This document shows, in pieces, positions 1 through 5,358 of a DNA stretch of 7,563 nt. The stretch spans positions 1 to 7,563 of the forward strand of contig CAMOIA010000073.1 in assembly GCA_946615785.1 (NCBI GenBank), read 5' to 3'. A program made the translations under genes and the position numbers. Source of the DNA: an uncultured Clostridia bacterium. GTDB taxonomy: Bacteria > Bacillota > Clostridia > Christensenellales > Aristaeellaceae. The notes below the pieces were generated by a model, which worked only from the letters and a program-made list of their open reading frames with translations, was not told where the DNA came from and did no database searches. The stretch's first letter is position 1. Each line of letters opens with the position of its first letter.

Positions 1-608
1 GGCAGGGTGATCTGGAAGAAGGTGCGGTAGTTGCCCGCGCCGTCGATCGTGGCGGCCTCCATCAGTTCGCCCGGGATCGAGTTTGCGATGTAGGTGCGCA
101 GGATGATCACGTTCATCGTGGTCACGCACAGCGGCAGGATCAGAAGCAGCAGGTTGTCCTTCAGGCCGTACCAGCTGGTGAACACGATATAGCCCGCGAG
201 CTGACCGCCGTTAAACAGCATGGGGATCAGAAGGAAAATGGAGAGGAACTTGCTCAGCCTGAACCCGGGGCGGCTGATGGAGTAAGCGTACATGCTCATG
301 ACCAGAAGGCCAAGGAACGTGCCGGCGACCGTGACAAAGATGGTCACGATGTAGGACTGCACCAGCTGGCTGCCGTATCTGAGCACGCTGTTCATACCGT
401 TCATGCTCCACACTTCCGGGAAGAAGGAGAAGCCGTGCTGGTTGATGTACATTTCATCCGCGAACGCGGAGATGAAGACCAATAGCACCGGAGCCGCGCA
501 GAACACGGTGAACAGAAGGACACAAAGGAGCAGAATGATCTGACCGGGACCTATTTTCTTCGTTCTTTCATGGACATGACGTTTTCTGGGTGTTTCAAAT
601 GCCTGCAT
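1..608 (-). CDS. LplC-type carbohydrate ABC transporter permease (C-terminus cut off by window edge)
   Basis: Inner-membrane permease of a CUT1-type sugar importer, expected to pair with the LplB-type permease just upstream. The first 202 residues are visible. A basic N-terminus (PRKRHVHERTKK) is followed by a hydrophobic helix at about residues 23-48, an outward loop containing FFPEVWSMNGM, more helices at about 83-108, 121-142 and 151-170, and the permease EAA loop GELMEAATIDGAGNYR at about 180-195, which docks on the ATPase. The start is ATG at 608, set by an 8-base spacing from a GAAAGGAGG ribosome binding site (617-625). It begins 18 nt after the LplB-type stop, so the two are almost surely co-transcribed. 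The family normally has roughly 290-300 residues, so about one third is missing off the left edge. The substrate cannot be read from this protein; the divergent GH94/GH31 operon suggests an oligosaccharide. Confidence 0.93.
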   Translation of the reverse strand, partial: MQAFETPRKRHVHERTKKIGPGQIILLLCVLLFTVFCAAPVLLVFISAFADEMYINQHGFSFFPEVWSMNGMNSVLRYGSQLVQSYIVTIFVTVAGTFLGLLVMSMYAYSISRPGFRLSKFLSIFLLIPMLFNGGQLAGYIVFTSWYGLKDNLLLLILPLCVTTMNVIILRTYIANSIPGELMEAATIDGAGNYRTFFQITL

Positions 609-626
609 GATCGCATCCTCCTTTCA

Positions 627-1553
627 TCAGAACAGCGCGTTCTCAGGCTCGATCTTACGAACCATGAAGTTCGCAAACAGCATCAAGAGCAGTCCAACCA
701 CGCTCTGGAAGAAGGAAGCGGCGGCGGTGTAGCCAAAGTTGGAAGACTTGAGGATCTGGTTCAGGATGTAGGAATCGATAACCTGCGTCGTGTTGTACAG
801 CGCGCCGTTGTTCCTGGTAACCTGATAGAAAAGACCGGTATCAGAACGCATCACGTTGCCGACAGAAAGCAGCAGCATGACCGTCACCATGGGGATGAGG
901 CTCGGGACGGTGATATGGCGGATCTGCTGCCATTTGTTCGCGCCGTCGATATCGGCCGCTTCATACAGGGAGGTGTCGATACCGGAAAGGACGCTCATGT
1001 ACAATACGGAGCCGTAGCCTGTGTCCTTCCAGATCTTGACGATCAGCAGGATCCAGGGCCAGTAGCTTGCCTTCGAATAGAAGCGGACGCTCGTGCCCAG
1101 CGCGTTGTTGATCAGGCCCGTGCGGGAATCGATGAACGCAAACACGATGAACTGGACCGCGGCGTAGGAGATGAACACAGGGATGATCATCAGGGTCTGC
1201 ATGGTCTTTGCCGCACGCTTGAAGGCCAGTTGGTCGATGGAAATGGCCACCACAATGTTGAGCAGCGTTCCCACCGCCGTGAACAGCAGGTAGTACAGTA
1301 CGGTGTTGCGCGTCATGGTGAGGAAGGTGTTCTTGCTCTTGATCAGGAATTCAAAATTGCTGAACCCCACCCATTCGCTTCCAAAGATGCCCTTGGAATA
1401 GTCGAACTTTTCAAACGCGAGCACAAGGCCGCTCATGGGCACGTACATGATGAAAAACAGCACCAGGAAGGCGGGCAGCGCCATCACGATATGCGCCCTG
1501 TGCTTCCAGCAGTTTGCCAGGAAGCCCTGAAGACCTCTTTCTTTGCTCTTCAT
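627..1553 (-). CDS. LplB-type carbohydrate ABC transporter permease
   Basis: Complete 308-residue membrane permease, the usual partner of an LplC-type subunit in a CUT1 oligosaccharide importer. Six hydrophobic segments are visible, at about residues 21-47, 85-107, 118-141, 164-189, 217-235 and 278-298. The cytoplasmic EAA loop is at about 193-219 (SLYEAADIDGANKWQQI), matching the family pattern. The N-terminus has the short basic lead typical of LplB proteins. The reading frame is open back to 1628, but the start at 1553 is preferred because AAAGGAG (1562-1568) lies 8 nt before it and the protein then has normal family length. The gene lies 64 nt downstream of the LacI-family regulator. No ATPase gene is in the window; importers of this type often share a housekeeping MsmX-like ATPase, which is inference here. 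Substrate unknown. Confidence 0.95.
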   Translation of the reverse strand: MKSKERGLQGFLANCWKHRAHIVMALPAFLVLFFIMYVPMSGLVLAFEKFDYSKGIFGSEWVGFSNFEFLIKSKNTFLTMTRNTVLYYLLFTAVGTLLNIVVAISIDQLAFKRAAKTMQTLMIIPVFISYAAVQFIVFAFIDSRTGLINNALGTSVRFYSKASYWPWILLIVKIWKDTGYGSVLYMSVLSGIDTSLYEAADIDGANKWQQIRHITVPSLIPMVTVMLLLSVGNVMRSDTGLFYQVTRNNGALYNTTQVIDSYILNQILKSSNFGYTAAASFFQSVVGLLLMLFANFMVRKIEPENALF

Positions 1554-1617
1554 GACACCAACTCCTTTGCAGCCGCAGCGCCGCAGCTTTAATAATGAAC
1601 AGATTGAAAACGGAACC

Positions 1618-2640
1618 TCAGCCGGCACATTCCCCGACCGTTTCGCCCGGGATCAGCGAGCAGGGAATCGTCACAGGCTCGCTCCCGGCGGTGTTCGGCT
1701 TCTCAATACACTCGATCAGCCTTCTTGCGGCCTCCCGCCCGATGGCGTCCGTATCCTGCCGGACGGTGGTGAGCACCGGGCTTGACATCTGGTTGAAGGG
1801 AACGCCGTCGTAACCCGCAAAGGAAATGTCTTTCCCGATGCGCAGTCCTCTTTCCATGGCCGCTTCCATGGCGCCAAGGTAGGTGTAGTCGTCCGGAAGC
1901 AGGATGCAGCTCGGCGGGTTCGGCATATCCAGAAGCTGCCGCGTCTTCACCCGCGTGTCGGCCGGATCCATGTACACGCCCTCCATCAGGGTCGTCAGGT
2001 TTGTCGGAATCCCGGCGGCTTCAAGCGCCCGGTAAAAACCCGTCACGCGCTTTTCCGTCACCGTGGTGCCGCCCTTCCCGTGCAGGTAGGCGATGCGCCG
2101 GTGGCCTTTGGAAATCACGTACTCGGTCAGAAGCCGCATGCCGCCCACGTTGTCCGAAAGCACGCTCGGCCAGCGGTTGAACATGTGGTCGATCGTGACG
2201 CAGGGGATGGTGCTTTCCGCCAGTTCCCGCACGCCCGGCGACTGGAAATCCGCGCAGGTCAGGCACACGCCGTCCACATTGCGGTACCGGCAGTGGCTGA
2301 GGTAGCTCATGGTGCCGTCGCCAAGGCAATTGGAGATGAAGGTAATGTCGTACCCCCGCGCTTCCGCTTCCGCCTTGAAGGCGTTCAGAATGGAAGCAAA
2401 AAACGGATGGGTGAGACCGAAAACGTTGTCGACTTCAAACAGGACACCCAGATTGTTGGACCGGCTGGTCTTGAGCGCGCGGGCCGTGGCGTTTGGAAAA
2501 TAGCCGATGTCTGCCGCGCACTTGAGCACCAGCTGCCGCGTCTCCTCACTGATATCGCTGTAGCCGTTGATCGCTTTGGATACGGTCGATACTGACAGAC
2601 CGCAGGCGGCGGACAAATCCCTGATCGTCGCATGTTTCAT
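1618..2640 (-). CDS. LacI-family transcriptional regulator
   Basis: Complete 340-residue LacI/GalR-type regulator, predicted to bind DNA as a dimer and respond to a sugar. Residues 4-24 form the LacI helix-turn-helix (TIRDLSAACGLSVSTVSKAI). The hinge region at about 50-58 contains NATARALKT, including the leucine that members of this family insert into the minor groove. A periplasmic-binding-protein-like effector domain follows from about residue 61, including NLGVLFEVDN, NVDGVCLTC, GHRRIAYLHG and DISFAGYDG. An upstream in-frame ATG (2709) is rejected: the family N-terminus begins at 2640, AAAGGA (2648-2653) lies 7 nt before it, and 2709 lies upstream of the predicted transcription start. The gene diverges from the GH94 operon and leads the permease genes, so local control plus autoregulation is likely. 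Two matching 14-bp dyads in the intergenic region are the candidate operators. Repressor rather than activator is inferred from their positions. Confidence 0.95.
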   Translation of the reverse strand: MKHATIRDLSAACGLSVSTVSKAINGYSDISEETRQLVLKCAADIGYFPNATARALKTSRSNNLGVLFEVDNVFGLTHPFFASILNAFKAEAEARGYDITFISNCLGDGTMSYLSHCRYRNVDGVCLTCADFQSPGVRELAESTIPCVTIDHMFNRWPSVLSDNVGGMRLLTEYVISKGHRRIAYLHGKGGTTVTEKRVTGFYRALEAAGIPTNLTTLMEGVYMDPADTRVKTRQLLDMPNPPSCILLPDDYTYLGAMEAAMERGLRIGKDISFAGYDGVPFNQMSSPVLTTVRQDTDAIGREAARRLIECIEKPNTAGSEPVTIPCSLIPGETVGECAG

Positions 2641-2692
2641 GGGAATGTCCTTTCCTTGAGGTTGAATTTGCAGCCCGGATATCCTGGGGGTT

Positions 2693-2706
2693 CTAAACCG
2701 TTTTCG
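2693..2706. promoter_or_regulatory. Candidate LacI-family operator O1 (regulator-proximal)
   Basis: The 14-mer CTAAACCGTTTTCG is a pseudo-palindrome centred on CG with 10 of 14 positions symmetric, the layout typical of LacI-family operators. It matches the 14-mer at 2879-2892 in 12 of 14 positions. It lies immediately downstream of the -10 box of the leftward promoter and covers its predicted start point (about 2705), a position suited to repression of the regulator and permease genes. Binding by the protein encoded at 1618-2640 is inferred from proximity and site type. Confidence 0.7.
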
Positions 2707-2711
2707 CAATC

Positions 2712-2740
2712 AGTATAGCATTGATTTGGGACAAATGCAA
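2712..2740 (-). promoter_or_regulatory. Sigma-A promoter for the LacI-family regulator and permease genes
   Basis: On the minus strand, TTGCAT (2740-2735) and TATACT (2717-2712) are separated by exactly 17 bases. The -10 box is extended by TGC directly before it (TGCTATACT). Long A-tracts lie upstream of the -35 box. The predicted start is near 2705, giving a leader of about 65 nt before the ATG at 2640. This is the strongest promoter match in the window. Confidence 0.8.
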
Positions 2741-2790
2741 CCTTTTTTGGAAATTTTTTTTGGTTTTAGGGGAAAATTTTAGTAAAAAAT
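2741..2790. other. A/T-tract between the divergent promoters
   Basis: This stretch has runs of six and eight Ts, then TTTT, AAAA, TTTT and AAAAAA, in otherwise GC-rich DNA. It sits directly upstream of the leftward -35 box and about 25 bp before the rightward one. It could act as an UP-element for the alpha subunit of RNA polymerase or as intrinsically bent DNA between the two operators. It is not a terminator, since no GC-rich stem precedes the T runs on either strand. Confidence 0.45.
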
Positions 2791-2814
2791 ACCAGTCAAT
2801 CTCCGAAAATCCTC

Positions 2815-2843
2815 TTGCGTTTTCATATAGGATGGCGTATTCT
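2815..2843 (+). promoter_or_regulatory. Probable sigma-A promoter for the GH94-GH31-xylB operon
   Basis: TTGCGT (2815-2820) and TATTCT (2838-2843) are separated by 17 bases. The predicted transcription start is near 2850, leaving a leader of about 60 nt before the ATG at 2911. Both boxes differ from consensus at two or fewer positions. It faces away from the leftward promoter, with an A/T-rich stretch between the two. No better pair was found in the intergenic region, but the start point is unproven. Confidence 0.6.
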
Positions 2844-2878
2844 ATCACTGTGGACAAGGATTTGGACATCGTTTCGTC

Positions 2879-2892
2879 CTAAAACGATTTCG
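2879..2892. promoter_or_regulatory. Candidate LacI-family operator O2 (GH94-proximal)
   Basis: The 14-mer CTAAAACGATTTCG is centred on CG with 10 of 14 symmetric positions and equals the site at 2693-2706 except at two positions flanking the central CG. It lies about 30 bases downstream of the predicted start point of the rightward promoter and ends 7 nt before the ribosome binding site at 2900-2906. Bound repressor there could block elongating polymerase. The centre-to-centre distance between the two sites is 186 bp, so looping between them is possible but unproven. Confidence 0.68.
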
Positions 2893-2899
2893 ATCATAC

Positions 2900-2906
2900 G
2901 GAGGTG
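2900..2906 (+). promoter_or_regulatory. Ribosome binding site fixing the GH94 start
   Basis: GGAGGTG lies 4-6 nt before ATG 2911. It decides against the in-frame ATG at 2815, which overlaps the -35 box of the predicted promoter, lacks such a site and would add 32 residues unlike the family N-terminus. Confidence 0.9.
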
Positions 2907-2910
2907 CTTT

Positions 2911-5343
2911 ATGGCTTACGGTCATTTCGATGACGCGGCACGGGAATTTGTCATTACCCGGCCTGATACCCCTTCCCCTTGGATCAACTACCTGGGCAGC
3001 GAGACCTTCTTCACCCTCATGAGCAATACGTCCGGCGGTTACAGCTTCTATAAGGACGCCCGGCTTCTTCGCATCACGCGCTACCGCTATAATAACGTTC
3101 CGCTGGACGAAGGCGGCCTGTACTTCTACATCAGGGACAACGGCACCGTCTGGAACCCCGGCTGGCGGCCCATGAAAACCCCGCTTGATCATTACGAGTG
3201 CCGTCACGGCCTTGGATACACGAAAATTACCGGTGAAAAGAACGGTCTTTCCTGCACCCAGGTCTCCCTGGTGCCGCGCGGCGAGGACGCCCTGGTCACG
3301 AAGCTGACCCTCAAAAACACTTCGAACGCTGAAAAGGACGTTTCCGTGTTCAGCTTCGTGGAGTGGTGCCTCTGGAACGCCCAGGACGATTCCCAGAACT
3401 TCCAGCGCAATTTCTCCACCGGCGAGGTAGAGGTGGAGGGCAGCGTCATCTACCACAAGACCGAATACCGCGAGCGCCGCAACCATTACGCGCTCTTTGC
3501 CGTGAACGCCCCCGTCGAAGGCTTCGATACGGACAGGGACGCCTTCCTTGGCGCCTACAACGGTTTTTCAGAGCCTGCCGCCGTGCTGGAGGGCAGGAGC
3601 CGCATGAGCGTCGCCAGCGGCTGGGCCCCCGTCGCGAGCCACCACGTGAAGGCCTGCCTGGCGCCCGGTGAGGAAAAGAGCTTCCTGTTTGTGCTCGGCT
3701 ATATCGAAAACCCGAAGGAAGAAAAATTCTCCGCCCCCGGCGTGATCAACAAGGTCAGGGCAAAGGCACTGCTTGCCAAATTCGAGCGCGACGACCAGTT
3801 TGAGGCCGCCCTTGCCGCCCAGAAGGCCTACTGGGACGACATGCTTTCGATCTTCAACATCCGTTCCGGCGACGAACGCTTCGACCGCCAGGTGAACATC
3901 TGGAACCAGTACCAGTGCATGGTCACCTTCAACATGTCCCGTTCCGCCAGCTATTATGAAAGCGGCATCGGCCGCGGCATGGGCTTCCGCGATTCCTCGC
4001 AGGATCTGCTCGGTTTCGTGCACCTGATTCCCTCCCGCGCGCGGGAACGCATTCTGGACATCGCCGCCACCCAGTTTGAGGACGGCAGCGCCTACCACCA
4101 GTACCAGCCGCTCACCAAGCGCGGCAATTTCGAGGTGGGCAGCGGCTTCAACGACGACCCCCTCTGGCTGATCTTCGGCGTGAGCGCATATATAAAGGAA
4201 AGCGGAGATCTTTCCATCCTGAACGAAAAGGTGCCCTTTGACAACGACGAGGGCAAGGCCCAGACCCTGATGGAGCACCTGCGCCGCTCCTTCCATTACA
4301 CCCTCGATCACCTCGGGCCGCACGGCCTGCCGCTGATCGGCCGGGCGGACTGGAACGACTGCCTGAACCTGAACTGCTTCTCCGAGACCCCGGGCGAGAG
4401 CTTCCAGACCACCGCGAATTTCGAGAGCGGCGTGGCGGAAAGCGTCTTCATCGCCGGCATGTTCGTTTCGGTCGCGGACGATTACGCCGCCCTGTGTGCG
4501 CGCTTTGGCTGGGCGGAAGAAGCCGGGAAGGTGCCCGCCTGGAAGGCGCAGATGACGAAGGCCATTGAAGAACACGGCTGGGACGGCGAATACTTCCTGC
4601 GCGCCTACGACGCCTTCGGCAAGAAGGTCGGCAGCCACGAGTGCGAGGAAGGCCAGATCTACATCGAGCCGCAGGGCTTTGTGGTCATGGCCGGGGTCGG
4701 ACGGGAAAACGGCATGGCGGAAAAGGCCATGGCCTCCGTCCGGGAAAAGCTGCTCTCCAAACACGGCGTCGCCATCCTGGCGCCGGCGTACACCAAATAC
4801 CATGTCGAACTTGGCGAAGTGTCCAGCTATCCGCCGGGATACAAGGAAAACGGCGGCATCTTCTGCCACAACAACCCCTGGATCGTGCTCGCGGAAGCGG
4901 GCCTTGGCCACGGCGACCGCGCCTTTGACATCTACAGGCGCACCTGCCCGGCCTACATTGAAGACCAGCAGCTGCATCATACCGAGCCCTATGTGTACAG
5001 CCAGATGGTGGCCGGTCCCGAAGCGCCGCGCTTTGGTCAGGCCAAGAACTCCTGGCTCACCGGCACCGCGGCCTGGGGCCTTACCGCCGCCACGCAGGGC
5101 ATTCTGGGCATCAAGCCGCAGTTCGACGGACTGATGGTCGAGCCCTGCCTGCCAGCATGCATGGAGCATGTGCAGATCACCCGCAAATTCCGCGGCTGCG
5201 TCTATGACATCCGCATCGAAAACAAGGGCAGGGGCGAGCGGCACAGCGTGTCCATGAAGGTGGACGGAAAAGACGTGAACGGCTGCGTCGTGCCCGCATG
5301 CAACGACGGCGGCACGCACGTTGTGGACGTGACGATCGAATAA
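2911..5343 (+). CDS. Cellobiose phosphorylase (glycoside hydrolase family 94)
   Basis: Inverting phosphorylase of 810 residues that converts cellobiose plus phosphate to alpha-glucose 1-phosphate and glucose; it has no signal peptide and so acts in the cytoplasm. Its length and N-terminus (GHFDDAAREFVITRPDTPSP) match clostridial cellobiose phosphorylases, as do NFQRNFSTGEVEVEGSVIYH and EYRERRNHYALF. Family landmarks are present: R355 and D361 in GRGMGFRDSSQD, W481 and the general acid D483 in ADWNDCLNLNC, E636 and K645 in EVSSYPPGYKENGG, H653 in FCHNNPW and T717-G718 in SWLTGTAAW for phosphate. They follow the pattern known from the Cellulomonas and Clostridium enzymes. Domains run from an N-terminal beta-sandwich (about 1-270), through a helical linker, to an (alpha/alpha)6 barrel (about 330-740) and a C-terminal jelly roll. 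It heads the operon and would save ATP compared with hydrolysis. Cellodextrin, laminaribiose or chitobiose phosphorylase is less likely given length and motif identity, but exact acceptor specificity needs assay. Confidence 0.95.
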   Translation: MAYGHFDDAAREFVITRPDTPSPWINYLGSETFFTLMSNTSGGYSFYKDARLLRITRYRYNNVPLDEGGLYFYIRDNGTVWNPGWRPMKTPLDHYECRHGLGYTKITGEKNGLSCTQVSLVPRGEDALVTKLTLKNTSNAEKDVSVFSFVEWCLWNAQDDSQNFQRNFSTGEVEVEGSVIYHKTEYRERRNHYALFAVNAPVEGFDTDRDAFLGAYNGFSEPAAVLEGRSRMSVASGWAPVASHHVKACLAPGEEKSFLFVLGYIENPKEEKFSAPGVINKVRAKALLAKFERDDQFEAALAAQKAYWDDMLSIFNIRSGDERFDRQVNIWNQYQCMVTFNMSRSASYYESGIGRGMGFRDSSQDLLGFVHLIPSRARERILDIAATQFEDGSAYHQYQPLTKRGNFEVGSGFNDDPLWLIFGVSAYIKESGDLSILNEKVPFDNDEGKAQTLMEHLRRSFHYTLDHLGPHGLPLIGRADWNDCLNLNCFSETPGESFQTTANFESGVAESVFIAGMFVSVADDYAALCARFGWAEEAGKVPAWKAQMTKAIEEHGWDGEYFLRAYDAFGKKVGSHECEEGQIYIEPQGFVVMAGVGRENGMAEKAMASVREKLLSKHGVAILAPAYTKYHVELGEVSSYPPGYKENGGIFCHNNPWIVLAEAGLGHGDRAFDIYRRTCPAYIEDQQLHHTEPYVYSQMVAGPEAPRFGQAKNSWLTGTAAWGLTAATQGILGIKPQFDGLMVEPCLPACMEHVQITRKFRGCVYDIRIENKGRGERHSVSMKVDGKDVNGCVVPACNDGGTHVVDVTIE

Positions 5344-5358
5344 CGGCGGAGGAAAAAC

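Noticed and set aside
1562..1590. Possible terminator or hairpin in the gap before the LplB-type gene (GC-rich repeat near 1570-1587)
   Set aside because: The bases form a tandem direct repeat (GCTGCGGC twice on the minus strand), not an inverted repeat, and no T-run follows.
570..1592. Plus-strand open frame of 340 codons antisense to the LplB-type permease
   Set aside because: Also codon-aligned antisense to a well-recognised membrane protein; its His/Asp/Gln-rich product has no recognisable domain.
1619..1645. ACCGTTTCG near the 3' end of the regulator gene as a third operator
   Set aside because: Spacing between the CG centre and the distal CG is one base shorter than in the two good sites, and the other half does not match; it also encodes the regulator's C-terminus.
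2851..2868. TGGACA repeated at 2851-2856 and 2863-2868
   Set aside because: A 6-bp direct repeat 12 bp apart could suggest an activator site, but it is short, and I see no further copy or symmetry.
2815..2910. Upstream extension of GH94 from ATG 2815
   Set aside because: The extra residues do not match the family, the codon overlaps the predicted -35 box, and a strong GGAGG site precedes ATG 2911.
2641..2910. CcpA catabolite-response element
   Set aside because: Neither CG-centred dyad has the TG...CA ends expected of a cre site (both begin CT and end CG), and I found no better match in the region.
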